Assembly: GCA_964507445.1 (NCBI GenBank)
Contig: CAZDQF010000018.1
Location: 41,516-105,515, forward strand
From: GCA-2683135 sp964507445
Lineage (GTDB): Bacteria > Planctomycetota > GCA-002687715
Length of the DNA stretch: 64,000 nucleotides
Reading direction: 5' to 3'
Below are positions 9,567 to 18,786 of the stretch, piece by piece (within the stretch, counting starts at the first letter, position 1; each line of letters begins with the position of its first letter). The notes under the pieces are model-generated. The model was given only the letters and a program-made list of their open reading frames with translations, had not been told where the DNA came from and did no database searches. The position numbers were made by a program, and so were the translations under genes.

Positions 9567-11180
9567 CTACTGTTGTTGGAACTCAGGGGAGCCGAGCAGG
9601 ATCCCCACGATGGTCTTGGCTAGCTCCTTGCGGCCTCGCTCTGTCTCTGCCAGGCCCTCCTGGACACGCTTGAACACGACGCGCTCCAGGACGGCGTAGG
9701 TGTTGGAGCCCAGGCCCTGGGGGACCACCTTGCGGATCATGGAGTCCATGAGGTCGAGGGGGTCTTCCGGGAGCTGGTAGTAGAACCGTTCACCGATCTT
9801 CATGCCCTGTTCGCGCCCGCGGGCGAGATTCAGGGCGAACCGCCAGCGCAGGGCCATGACCCCGGGGTCGCGCCAGGCCTCGGCCGAGTCCTCCCATCCC
9901 GTGGGGTCCTCGCAGCCGTAGATGGGCATTCCGAGGCGCGCCACCGCGTTGGCGATGACCCGGGGCTCGGAGACGTCCGCCTCCGTCGCCCGCAGGGCGG
10001 AGATGACGAACTCCAGGGGGTTCTTGAACTTGGCCTTGAAGTGCTCGCGTTTGTAGAACTCCGGGTGCTTGACGATGGTCCGCACCACCTCGGTCAGGTC
10101 GCCCTTCTTGGAACGGAAGGTCTTGGCTGCCGCCTGGACGATCTTCGGAGGGGCCTCGTCGTTCACCAGGTACTGGACCAGCTTGGTGGCGATGAAGTTG
10201 GCGGTGTTCTTGTGGGCGGCGAGCCGCTTGATGATGGTCTCGCCCTCGATGACGCCGGTCTCCCGACGACCGCGCGGGATGCTGCGACCCATGACCGCCT
10301 TGCGGCTGGGGTCGTGCATGGCGTCCTTGTAGGCGAAGCCGTTCCCCTCCTTGCTGAAGTTCGTGCTCCAGCCGGTGAACGCCCGAGCCACAACCTCCAC
10401 GTCCTCCTGGGAGTAGCCGTTGTCCACGCCGAGGGTGTGCAGCTCCATGAGCTCGCGGGCGTAGTTCTCGTTGAGCCCGCGCTGCTTGGCCACCGCCGCC
10501 GCCTCCTTCGCCTGGGCCTTGGTGCTGCCGCTGCGGCGGGCGCGGTTCTCGATCTGCTTCAACTCCGACTTGGACGGAGGACGCCTCGAGATGTGGTTGT
10601 CGAGGAACACCATCATCGCCGGGTGCTTGGCGGTGGCCTTCAGGAACGGCGTGAACCGTCCCATGCAGAACTCCCGGATGACGTGGATCTCGTAGTGCGT
10701 GGTCGTGTATCCCACGGAGTCCTTGGCGATGTCCACGGCGAAGTGATTGCGCCAGAAGTCGGTCAGGACCTCGAACAGCTGGGCGTCCGAGTTCATGGCG
10801 AACTCGACGACGTAGTTGCGGATCTCAGAGCGGGCTCGACGGCGGAAGGCGCCCAGGTTCTGCATCTGGTCGTCGCCCGCGTCCTCCTGCATCTTCTTGT
10901 AGATCTGGGCCTGTTCGAAGGGGGTCGTGCCCAGCAGGACGTAGTCGTTGAAGCGCTTCTCGACGGCGCTGACGTCGATGTTCTTCACGTCCAGCTGTTG
11001 GTCGATCCACGCGTCCAGGCCCATGTTCTTCACCTTGCCGAACTGGCCGGGGGTCGGCCCGAAGGTGAGTCGGGAGAGGATATGAAGGACCTTCTCATCC
11101 TCGGTGAGAGGCCGCAGTTCCTGGGCGGCGGCGCCGGCCAGGAGAGTGAGAGTCGCGACGCCTATGAACAGGACACGCAT
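9567..11180 (-). CDS. DUF1800 family secreted protein
   Basis: A 537-residue protein with a Sec signal peptide (MRVLFIGVATLTLLAGAAAQ) followed by the DUF1800 domain. The N-terminal HILSRLTFGPTPGQFGKVK, the middle block FWRNHFAVD, and the family hallmark NENYARELMELHTLGVDNGY with VVARAFTGWS are all present, as is the C-terminal SAEAWRDPGVMALRWRFALN. GGAG sits 6 nt before the ATG. It is the first gene of a two-gene operon with the DUF1501 protein. No biochemical activity has been established for the family. Confidence 0.92.
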   Translation of the reverse strand: MRVLFIGVATLTLLAGAAAQELRPLTEDEKVLHILSRLTFGPTPGQFGKVKNMGLDAWIDQQLDVKNIDVSAVEKRFNDYVLLGTTPFEQAQIYKKMQEDAGDDQMQNLGAFRRRARSEIRNYVVEFAMNSDAQLFEVLTDFWRNHFAVDIAKDSVGYTTTHYEIHVIREFCMGRFTPFLKATAKHPAMMVFLDNHISRRPPSKSELKQIENRARRSGSTKAQAKEAAAVAKQRGLNENYARELMELHTLGVDNGYSQEDVEVVARAFTGWSTNFSKEGNGFAYKDAMHDPSRKAVMGRSIPRGRRETGVIEGETIIKRLAAHKNTANFIATKLVQYLVNDEAPPKIVQAAAKTFRSKKGDLTEVVRTIVKHPEFYKREHFKAKFKNPLEFVISALRATEADVSEPRVIANAVARLGMPIYGCEDPTGWEDSAEAWRDPGVMALRWRFALNLARGREQGMKIGERFYYQLPEDPLDLMDSMIRKVVPQGLGSNTYAVLERVVFKRVQEGLAETERGRKELAKTIVGILLGSPEFQQQ

Positions 11181-11375
11181 GCTGGTCTCCGGAATGCTCT
11201 GGTGCCGGCAGGGGCTTCGGAAAGCCCGACCCGGCTGCGACGTGTCAGGTGCGGTTGGGGACGTTCCCGATCGTACACGGTTCGCTGGTGGAGGGACCGG
11301 CGAGGCCCCCAGGATAGGACACGGGAGCCCGACCGATCAACGACAATGGCCCCCCTCGGCGGGGAAAATCTGCTG

Positions 11376-13472
11376 TCAGAACCCGTTGAAGCACGGGCCT
11401 CCGTCGTCCATGAGGGGGGCGTGTTCACCGCTGAGGGCTCGCCCCTGGGACTCGAGGATCGGTCTCAGTCCTCGGACCAGCCTGTCCAGGTCGTCGTCCA
11501 TCAAGGCCTGGTCTTTGTCGCACAGGGCCTCGTCCGGTCGCGGGTGACACTCGACGATGAGCCCGTCAGCCCCTGCCGCCGCTGCTGCCAGGGCCAGGGG
11601 GACCACCAGATCACGCCGGCCGGCCGCGTGTGACGGGTCGACGATGACGGGGAGGTGGGTCCGGTCCTTGAGCACCGGGACGGCGCTCACGTCCAGGGTG
11701 TTGCGGGTGGATGTCTCGAAGGTGCGGATGCCTCGCTCGCAGAGCACCACCCGGCGGTTGCCCCCGGACATGATGTACTCGGCGGCGAGGAGCAGCTCCT
11801 CGATGGTGGCGCTCATGCCGCGCTTCAGCAGCACCGGTCGGTCCACGGCGCCGAGCTTGGCCAGGAGACCGAAGTTCTGCATGTTGCGTGCGCCTACCTG
11901 CAGCATGTCCGCACGCGCGGCGACCTCGTCCACGTCTTCGAGGCGGACCACCTCCGTGACGATGGGCAGCTCGTAGGCGTCGCCCGCCTCCTTCATCAGC
12001 GTCACCCCTTCGTGTCCCAGGCCCTGGAACGAGTAGGGGGACGAACGCGGCTTGAACGCGCCGCCGCGCAGAATGGAGGCGCCGCGGGTTCGGACCATGG
12101 CCGCCGCGTCGAAGATCTGCTTGCGGTCCTCCACCGCGCACGGGCCCGCGATGAGCGTGAACTGGTCTCCGCCGATGTCAACGCCGCCCACACGCACGGA
12201 TGTGTCCGGGTGGTCCTTGCGGGCGACCTGCTTGAGGTTCGGGTCCGCCTTGCACAGCTTGGGCTCGTCCGTTCTCGGTGTCGCTGGCGGCGGCTCCGGA
12301 GCGGCGGTGGCGGCCGCGAGTTCTTCGTTGGCCACGCCTACGCGACGGGGGTAGGTGCCCAGGATCTGCAGGCGGTTGGTGAGCGGTTGGATGGCCTCGA
12401 GGGCCGCGGCCAGCGGGCCCTGGTCCGCCCGTCCCTCCACGTCCACGTAGAACAGGTACTCCCACGGTGCTGCGGGGAGGGGCCTGCTCTCCAGCTTCGA
12501 CAGGTTGCAGCCGTGATCCGCGAACTCCTGCATGCACTGGGCCAGGGCTCCGTGGCGGTGGCTCACGGCGAGCACCAGGGACGTGCGCGCGGGGAGACGG
12601 GCGTCGAACTTCTCCGCTTCCCGGGCCAGCAGGACGAACCGTGTCAGGTTGACCGGCTGATCCGCGATGTTGCGTCTGATGACGTCCAGGCCGAGCATGC
12701 GCGCCGCCTCTTCAGAGCAGATGGCGGCGATGGTGGGGTCCCCTTCCGCCTTCAGGGCATGGGCGGCCGACGCGGTGTCTCCGGAGGCTTCGGCGACGCA
12801 CCCCAGCTCATCCAGGAAGCGACGACACTGTTGCAACGCCACGGCCTGGGAGCGCACGGTGCGAATGTCCTCGAGGCTGGACCCGGGGAGCCCCACCAGG
12901 ACGTGCTCCACCTCCCACGCCTCTTCATCCACGATGGTCACCGGGTGTTCGGCGATCAGCTCGTACACCTCGTTGATGGTGCCCGCGATGGTGTTCTCCA
13001 CGGGCAGCAGGGCGTACTGGGACCCGCCGTCCAGCAGGGTGCTGATCGCGTCCCGGAAGGTGTGCCTCCCCAGCCGCGTCACCTCTCCCTCCTGCATGCG
13101 GGCGGACAGGAGCTTCTGGATGGCGAGGTCGCTGTAGGACCCGGATGTGCCCTGGAACGCCACCCGGGTACGGCCCGGCGTGGGCTCCGCGTCCCGATCC
13201 AGGGCCGCTTCCTGATTGCGACGGGACCAGGTGAGGACCTCTCGCAGGACCCTGGCCACGAAGTAGTTGGAGACTCCGTGGCGCTCCGCCGAGCGCGCCC
13301 AGGCCTCCGCCACCGCCCGCTCTCGCGGCGCGTCGAGCACGGCGGCGCTCTTGTCGTCCCGCTTGCAGGCGCCGATCTCCTGCACGGTGCGCATGCGCTC
13401 CGCGAGCAGGCGGACCAGCTCATCGTCGATCCGGTCGACTTCTGATCTCAGGGGGTTCAGGTTCCTGGTCAT
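11376..13472 (-). CDS. Chorismate mutase - prephenate dehydratase - ACT - DAHP synthase fusion
   Basis: A 698-residue fusion joining the first step of the shikimate pathway to the phenylalanine branch. Residues 1-90 look like an AroQ-type chorismate mutase (LRSEVDRIDDELVRLLAERM). Residues 100-285 are prephenate dehydratase, with VAFQGTSGSYSDLA, LPVENTIAG and the catalytic TRF (277-279). Residues 295-375 are an ACT domain (HRHGALAQCMQEFADHGCNLSKLESRP), the usual phenylalanine sensor. After a Pro/Ala-rich linker (about 385-410), residues 410-680 are a type-I DAHP synthase of the AroF/KDSA-like family (AGPCAVE, RGGAFKPRSSPYSFQG, CERGIRTFE, VDPSHAAGRRDL). P-proteins and CM-DAHPS fusions are well known; having all three activities in one chain is uncommon. 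The ACT domain could control both ends by feedback (inference). The start has AGAGGA upstream. Confidence 0.93.
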   Translation of the reverse strand: MTRNLNPLRSEVDRIDDELVRLLAERMRTVQEIGACKRDDKSAAVLDAPRERAVAEAWARSAERHGVSNYFVARVLREVLTWSRRNQEAALDRDAEPTPGRTRVAFQGTSGSYSDLAIQKLLSARMQEGEVTRLGRHTFRDAISTLLDGGSQYALLPVENTIAGTINEVYELIAEHPVTIVDEEAWEVEHVLVGLPGSSLEDIRTVRSQAVALQQCRRFLDELGCVAEASGDTASAAHALKAEGDPTIAAICSEEAARMLGLDVIRRNIADQPVNLTRFVLLAREAEKFDARLPARTSLVLAVSHRHGALAQCMQEFADHGCNLSKLESRPLPAAPWEYLFYVDVEGRADQGPLAAALEAIQPLTNRLQILGTYPRRVGVANEELAAATAAPEPPPATPRTDEPKLCKADPNLKQVARKDHPDTSVRVGGVDIGGDQFTLIAGPCAVEDRKQIFDAAAMVRTRGASILRGGAFKPRSSPYSFQGLGHEGVTLMKEAGDAYELPIVTEVVRLEDVDEVAARADMLQVGARNMQNFGLLAKLGAVDRPVLLKRGMSATIEELLLAAEYIMSGGNRRVVLCERGIRTFETSTRNTLDVSAVPVLKDRTHLPVIVDPSHAAGRRDLVVPLALAAAAAGADGLIVECHPRPDEALCDKDQALMDDDLDRLVRGLRPILESQGRALSGEHAPLMDDGGPCFNGF

Positions 13473-13604
13473 GGGGGTCCTCTTCTCCGCAGAGCCTAAC
13501 CACCCCTATCGACCAGTCGCCGCCCTAAAGTTCTCTTATCAAGGAGATTGCGACGATCATGGCCGCGTTCTGCCGAGGGAGGGCGGAGCCGGAGAGACCC
13601 GAGG

Positions 13605-14762
13605 TTACGGGTGGGCTTCCGTAAGTCGCTGCAGGGCAACGGAGAGACGCCGTTCGTCGATGCACCAGGAGAGCCGGAACCTGTTCGGAGCGCCGAACGG
13701 GGTCCCGGGCACCAGCAAGAGTCCGAAGTCCTCTCTCAGGTGGGCGCAGAGGGCGTCATCGGACTCGATCCCGGCCATCTCCAGCCAGCCGGAGACATCG
13801 GGGAAGGCGTAGAGGCCCGAGTCGGACCCTGACAGCCGGACGCCTTCGAGCGCGTCCAGGGTCCGCACGGTCAGATCCCGGCAGCTGCGGTGTCGGGCGA
13901 GCCTCTCGGACTCCCAGGTCCCGTCGAGCCTGAGGGCCGCCAGGGCCGCGTGCTGGGACACGGAACAAGCGTGGGTCACCGTGCTCGACATGAGGCTGGT
14001 GAGGGCGGAGGCGAGCTCCTTGGGGGCGGTGACGGAGCCGACGCGCCAGCCGGTCATGGAGAACCGTTTGGAGAAGCTGTCCACCACGACCGTGCGAGCT
14101 GCGGCCTCCGGATCGGTCTCCACCGGTTCCGCCGCCGGTCCCACCAGGGAGAGGTCGCGGTAGACCTCGTCCGAGATGATCCAGAGGTCCTGGCGGCGGG
14201 CGATGGCGGTGATGGCTGCCATGGTCTCCCGAGGCCAGACCCTGCCGCTGGGGTTGCCCGGGTTGTTGATGAGGATGGCCCGGGTGCGCTCCGTGCAGGC
14301 GGCGGCGATCCGATCCGGATCGGGGATCAGGTCTGCCTCCGGCGGCACGGTGACGGCCCTGGCTCCGAGCCAGCGGGGTTGATCCATGAACGTGGGCCAG
14401 GCCGGCAGGGGCACCAGCAGCTCGTCCCCCGGCTCCAGGATGCAGCGCATGGCGTCCATCAGCGCCGGCTTCCCTCCGGCGGTGATGACCACGTTCTCGG
14501 CGTCCGTAACCGCCCCGGTCCTCTCCTGGTGGGCGGCCGCCATGGCCTCCCGCAGCTCCATGAGCCCGGGTACGGCGCCGTAACGGGTCCGCCCTTCCGC
14601 CATGGCCCGCTCCGCCGCGGCGGCCACCTCCGGTGGGGGGCGGTCCGAAGGCTCCCCCACGGCCAGGCTGATGGGGTCCGGGTGATTGGTCTTGCCCGCA
14701 GCCGCTCCCATGGTGGGGGAGGGTCGGGACTCCGACGCGACGCGGTTGATGCGGGGGCTCAT
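13605..14762 (-). CDS. Class I/II PLP-dependent aminotransferase
   Basis: A 385-residue fold-type-I aminotransferase of the aspartate-aminotransferase superfamily. The pattern includes the N-terminal LAVGEPSDRPPPEV, YGAVPGLMELREAMA, the cofactor-contacting NNPGNPSGRVWP, DEVYRDL, and the PLP-lysine motif DSFSKRFSMTGWRVGS, then FRLSWCIDERR at the C-terminus. I placed the start at the ATG at 14762; an upstream ATG at 14798 would add 12 residues. It lies downstream of nothing on its strand, but precedes the CM-PDT-DAHPS gene by about 130 nt, so a role in aromatic or aspartate transamination is plausible, not shown. Confidence 0.9.
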   Translation of the reverse strand: MSPRINRVASESRPSPTMGAAAGKTNHPDPISLAVGEPSDRPPPEVAAAAERAMAEGRTRYGAVPGLMELREAMAAAHQERTGAVTDAENVVITAGGKPALMDAMRCILEPGDELLVPLPAWPTFMDQPRWLGARAVTVPPEADLIPDPDRIAAACTERTRAILINNPGNPSGRVWPRETMAAITAIARRQDLWIISDEVYRDLSLVGPAAEPVETDPEAAARTVVVDSFSKRFSMTGWRVGSVTAPKELASALTSLMSSTVTHACSVSQHAALAALRLDGTWESERLARHRSCRDLTVRTLDALEGVRLSGSDSGLYAFPDVSGWLEMAGIESDDALCAHLREDFGLLLVPGTPFGAPNRFRLSWCIDERRLSVALQRLTEAHP

Positions 14763-14899
14763 GACGCTCTTCGTATCAGTTCGCTGCGATTCATGCATCG
14801 GTGCAGTACTGTGGACTCAGCGTCGGCACGTTCGAATCCCTCGATGTAGGCACCGGTTGACGGGTGCGGCCGCCGGAGCAGGCAGATGAGCTTCGAGTG

Positions 14900-15418
14900 A
14901 TGGAGAGCCCCGAGACACTCAGTGAGCGTGATACGGACCAGGGTCTGCTCACGCGCGTGAAGCTGGCGCTGACGGTCACCATCGTCTGTCTGACAGTTGC
15001 TGCCGGGCGCTGGGGGGCGTGGCCGTTCGTCTCCTGGCCCATGTACCGGGGCGCGCAACCCGAACCCGTGGCAGCGTTGGATCGCATGGTGCTACGGGCA
15101 GAGGCGCGTTCCGGATATGTGCGGGAGTTCGGTTGCCGAGAACTGCTCCCTACCGGCGTTGATGCCACGGTCACCAAGCTGGTCCGTTTCGCGCTCGACC
15201 CGGAGCCATCGCTGCTTCGACGCCAGAGCCGGCGGGCGCTGGTGGCGATCGTCGCCCGATCGCTGTCCGACGAGGACTTGGTGGCAGTGGACATCTACAC
15301 CCACACATGGGATGTGGATCGCGAATCGAGGGTGCCTCCCGATCCCGATCGGCCCGACCGTCGCCGGCGCGAGCTTCGCATGAACCCGGCGGAGCTCTTG
15401 GGAGCGGCCACACCGTGA
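14900..15418 (+). CDS. Small membrane-anchored protein of unknown function preceding the HTTM gene
   Basis: A 172-residue protein starting at MESPETLSERD. A single hydrophobic segment at about residues 20-38 (VKLALTVTIVCLTVAAG) would anchor it, followed by WGAWPFVSWPMYRGA and a soluble, arginine-rich domain. The segment resembles short proteins found next to HTTM proteins, but I do not recognise a named family. The stop codon overlaps the GTG start of the next gene by 4 nt (GTGA), so the two are translationally coupled and likely work together. Confidence 0.75.
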   Translation: MESPETLSERDTDQGLLTRVKLALTVTIVCLTVAAGRWGAWPFVSWPMYRGAQPEPVAALDRMVLRAEARSGYVREFGCRELLPTGVDATVTKLVRFALDPEPSLLRRQSRRALVAIVARSLSDEDLVAVDIYTHTWDVDRESRVPPDPDRPDRRRRELRMNPAELLGAATP

Positions 15419-16542
15419 GCCGCATGGTTGACCGGGTGTGGACTCGGTGTGATGCCTGGCTGCTGGCGCCCATACCGGGGGCGGCGCGGAGACTGGGGTA
15501 CTACAGGATCCTGTACGCGTTGTTCTTCTACTGGACGCTGGCAGAATCGGACCCAGCGTTGCTCGCGGAGATCCCTGAGGCCACGTTTTATCGTGGCCTC
15601 ATCAACCGGTGGTGGCCCTTGCCCATTCCGGCGTGGTTCTACCACGGACTGACGGGGAGCCTGGTGGCCGCGCTGGCGCTGCTCTTGGTGGGTTTCGCCA
15701 CCCGTTTGTCTACTGCCGTGGTGTTTGTGTCTGGTTCGCTCCTGGGCTCCCTTTATTCCGCGGCAGACATGGAGCACTCGATTGTGTTCCTGTTCTGCTT
15801 CATTCCCCTGTTCATGTTGATCGGCGGCGACTGGGGCGCGACGTACTCGGTGGACGCCGCGTTGCGTCGTCGACGTGGGGTGGAGCTGGCGCCAGAGTCG
15901 GAGGCTCAAGCGCGGTTCGTCCTGCCGATCCGGGCGATCCTGGTGCTGCTCGCGGCGCTCTTCTGTAGCTCGGGGATCCACAAGATGATGCCGTCCAGCG
16001 AGTGGTTCACCCAGGATGGTCTGTTCGACAAGCTGCTGTGGAATCGCTGGAGCATTGCGGCGGTGGAGGGGTACCCGGTCAACCCTGCGAGCTATCTCTG
16101 CGCCGACCATCCGTGGCTCGATCCTGCCATCCGCTGGGCGGTGTTCGTGTTCGAACTCACCTTCCCCCTGATCCTGATGCGCCGATTCCAGGCCCTGTAT
16201 CTCTCCCTGGCGCTGCTGTTCCATGCGGTCAACGGCATCTGGATGGTGGTGACGTTCACGCCCATCCTGATCGTCTACGGTCTCTTCGTGGATTGGCCGA
16301 GGATCCTGCCGGAGAGGAGACGGGGGACGCCATCGCGACGGGTCGTCCCTGGCGCGCTGTTGATCGCAGGGAGTGCGGCGTTCAGCGTCGCCGTGACCGC
16401 CCTCTGGATGGGCTCCGATGTGCTGGAGAGCGGCCTCCGTGTCGGCGAGCGTCTCAACGAGATCAGCATCTGGTATCCGGTCCTGCCGGTGGCGCTGATC
16501 TGGTTCGTGCCGGCGACCCTGCGGGCGGTTCGTGGCCCGTGA
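15415..16542 (+). CDS. HTTM domain integral membrane protein (vitamin K-dependent gamma-carboxylase-like)
   Basis: A 375-residue multi-pass membrane protein of the HTTM family, which shares its transmembrane part with vitamin K-dependent gamma-carboxylase. Typical segments are RRLGYYRILYALFFYWTLA near the start, LLVGFATRLSTAVVFV, the lumenal SSGIHKMMPSSEWF, and LILMRRFQALYLSLALLFHAVNGIWM. At least eight hydrophobic stretches are visible. I prefer the GTG at 15415 because it overlaps the preceding stop (GTGA) and has GGGAG about 10 nt upstream; an ATG three codons later is the alternative. Carboxylase activity should not be assumed for bacterial HTTM proteins. Confidence 0.85.
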   Translation: MSRMVDRVWTRCDAWLLAPIPGAARRLGYYRILYALFFYWTLAESDPALLAEIPEATFYRGLINRWWPLPIPAWFYHGLTGSLVAALALLLVGFATRLSTAVVFVSGSLLGSLYSAADMEHSIVFLFCFIPLFMLIGGDWGATYSVDAALRRRRGVELAPESEAQARFVLPIRAILVLLAALFCSSGIHKMMPSSEWFTQDGLFDKLLWNRWSIAAVEGYPVNPASYLCADHPWLDPAIRWAVFVFELTFPLILMRRFQALYLSLALLFHAVNGIWMVVTFTPILIVYGLFVDWPRILPERRRGTPSRRVVPGALLIAGSAAFSVAVTALWMGSDVLESGLRVGERLNEISIWYPVLPVALIWFVPATLRAVRGP

Positions 16543-16637
16543 TGGGCTCCACCGACGGAAACGCCGCGGCGTTGTCTGGTGGTTCTTGAGCGGTCGGAGG
16601 TGCGCTGGCAGGCGCGGCGTTGGAAGGGGACCCGGCG

Positions 16638-18779
16638 TCAGCCCGTGGTCGTCTCCACGGGGACGGCGGCCGCGGACACCAGCTCGATGATGTCCTTGAC
16701 CTGCAGCACATCCTCCTTCCCCAGGGTCTTCACCGCGTCGGAGTACATGGCGTAGTCCTTGGGACAGGCGGTGACGAAGTAACGGATGTCGTCACCCAGG
16801 CGCAGGGCCTCCTCGATGCGTTGTTCGCTGGTGCGTTGTTGCTCGTTGGAGGTGTCCATCCAGATGCGGCCGCCGCCGGCGCCGCAGCAGAAGGTGTTGG
16901 CACCGCAGCGCGGCATGTCGTGGAGGTCCAGGCCGATGGCCGCCATGACATCGCGGGGGGCGTCCACCTCCCCGTTGTAGCGGGCCAGGTAGCAGGGGTC
17001 GTGATAGGTGCCCTTGGCGCCGATGGGCGCGGTGACCTGGATCTTCCTTTCCTCCAGCAGCCGGGATAGCAGTCCGGTGTAGTGGTGGACCGTGTAGTCC
17101 GCTCCGAGGGCCGGGTACTCGTTACGCAGGGCGTTGAGGGTGTGTGGGTCGGTGGTGAAGATCTCCTCGAACTCCGCCTTCTGAAGCGCCTTGACGTTGT
17201 CCTCCACGAGCATCTCGAAGAGGCCCTCCTCGCCCACTCTGCGGACGTCGTTGCCCGCGTTCTTCTCGCCGTCGTAGAGGATTCCGAAGTCGACGCCAGC
17301 GGCGTTCAGCACCTCCGCCACCTGACGGGACAGCGCCTGTATGCGGGGGTCGAAGGACGCGAAGTCGCCAACGAACCACAGGTACTTCACGGGCTCCTTG
17401 CGCGCGTCCTTGATCTTGAAGGACAGCCCCTTGGTCCAGCGGGCGCGCTTCTTCGGAGACTCGCCGAAGGAGTTGCCGTAGTCCCCCAGGTTCATCAGCG
17501 CCCCCTGGAGGTTGTCGTCCACCTTGCCACCGTCCACCAGGTGACGCCGCATCTGGACGATGTGCGTCAGGTGCTCGATCCCCACCGGGCACTGCTCCAT
17601 ACAGGACATGCAGGTGGTGCAGCTCCACAGGGTCTCGGGGCGGACCACGGCTCCTGCCACGTCCACCTCGAGGGGCCCCTCGGTCGGAGTCTCCGGCCAC
17701 TGTGAGCCGGACGTGAAGGTCTGCTTCAGCAGCTCGGGGGTCCCGAGGGCCTCGTTGGCGAACGTGCGAAGGTCGAGGATCAGGTCCCGGGGGGAGAGGG
17801 TCGTACCCGCGGCGGTTGCGGGGCACGCCACGTGGCAGCGGCCGCACTTGGTGCAGGCGTCCAGGTCCAACAACTCCTTCCACGTGAAGTCCGTGATGGA
17901 GCTGTAGCCCATGGCTCCCTCCGGGGGTGCCGGCAGGGTCTGGGCAGAGCGGTCGTTGGTGAACACCAGATTCACCGCGTCCGTCACCATGTGCATCATC
18001 TTCGAGTAGGGCGTGTAGGCCACGAAGGCCAGGGCCGCGATCCCGTGGACCCACCACGTCCAGACGTGCCAGCCCCGCAAAGTGTCGGAGCCCATGCCGC
18101 TGAACCCCGAGGCCAGGGCGTAGCCCACGGGGGACCAGCGCTCGAAGTCCGGGGTGGTCTTGGCGATGCGGAAGCCCTCGATGAAGAACCCCGTCACGGC
18201 GATGACCAGCAGCAGCCAGACGAAGATCATGTCATCGGTGACGAAGCCGGAGCGGTTGTAGTTGCCGCCGTGGTCGTCAGCGCGCTTGTAGTCCAGGGCA
18301 GCGGGCTTCAGGATCCGCCTCCTTACCATCATGGCCACCAGACCGATGATGAAGAGGACGCCGAACACATCCAAGCAGAGGGAGAACCACAGGTAGAAGT
18401 CTCCCTCCAGCAGCTTGAGGTCGAAGAACCGCAGGATGTCGTGGTCGATGGCCACCAGCACCGTGCCGATGAAGAGGACGATGAAGCCCCACAGGATGAG
18501 GCTGTGGGCGATGCCGCCGAAGCGGTCGCCCTTGCGGACCGTGGCGTTGGTGATGATGGTGACGAACGCCCGGCGCAGGCGACCGTAGAGGTCGTCGAAC
18601 CGGTTCTCGGACCGGCCCTTCTTGTACTTCCTGTACCGGCGCCAGAATCCGTGGATGAAGATGACGCAGGCCAGAGCTCCCAGCACGTAGAAGGCGATCT
18701 GCGGACCGGTCCCGAGGTGGAGGAAGATCTCCCGGGTCGGCATGGAGTCAGCGGCTGGGGTCGGCTCGGGGCTGGACAT
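16638..18779 (-). CDS. Membrane FeS oxidoreductase, ETF:quinone oxidoreductase-like (EMO/EtfD type)
   Basis: Last gene of the sHdr operon (713 aa). Five membrane helices of the nitrate-reductase-gamma type occupy about residues 25-265 with several His residues suited to haem b. Two ferredoxin-like motifs follow, CTKCGRCHVACP (309-320) and CTTCMSCMEQCPVG (387-400), and then an HdrD-like pair of CCG domains. The second CCG domain keeps its cysteines (HDPCYLAR about 594, FCCGAGGG about 630, TACPKD about 671), whereas the first lacks them. This architecture is that of the flavin-free ETF:menaquinone oxidoreductase family (EtfD). It sits 7 nt after etfA, which supports a role in moving electrons from EtfAB into the quinone pool. 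The link to sHdr is inferred from operon position. Confidence 0.88.
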   Translation of the reverse strand: MSSPEPTPAADSMPTREIFLHLGTGPQIAFYVLGALACVIFIHGFWRRYRKYKKGRSENRFDDLYGRLRRAFVTIITNATVRKGDRFGGIAHSLILWGFIVLFIGTVLVAIDHDILRFFDLKLLEGDFYLWFSLCLDVFGVLFIIGLVAMMVRRRILKPAALDYKRADDHGGNYNRSGFVTDDMIFVWLLLVIAVTGFFIEGFRIAKTTPDFERWSPVGYALASGFSGMGSDTLRGWHVWTWWVHGIAALAFVAYTPYSKMMHMVTDAVNLVFTNDRSAQTLPAPPEGAMGYSSITDFTWKELLDLDACTKCGRCHVACPATAAGTTLSPRDLILDLRTFANEALGTPELLKQTFTSGSQWPETPTEGPLEVDVAGAVVRPETLWSCTTCMSCMEQCPVGIEHLTHIVQMRRHLVDGGKVDDNLQGALMNLGDYGNSFGESPKKRARWTKGLSFKIKDARKEPVKYLWFVGDFASFDPRIQALSRQVAEVLNAAGVDFGILYDGEKNAGNDVRRVGEEGLFEMLVEDNVKALQKAEFEEIFTTDPHTLNALRNEYPALGADYTVHHYTGLLSRLLEERKIQVTAPIGAKGTYHDPCYLARYNGEVDAPRDVMAAIGLDLHDMPRCGANTFCCGAGGGRIWMDTSNEQQRTSEQRIEEALRLGDDIRYFVTACPKDYAMYSDAVKTLGKEDVLQVKDIIELVSAAAVPVETTTG

Positions 18780-18786
18780 CAGCGTG

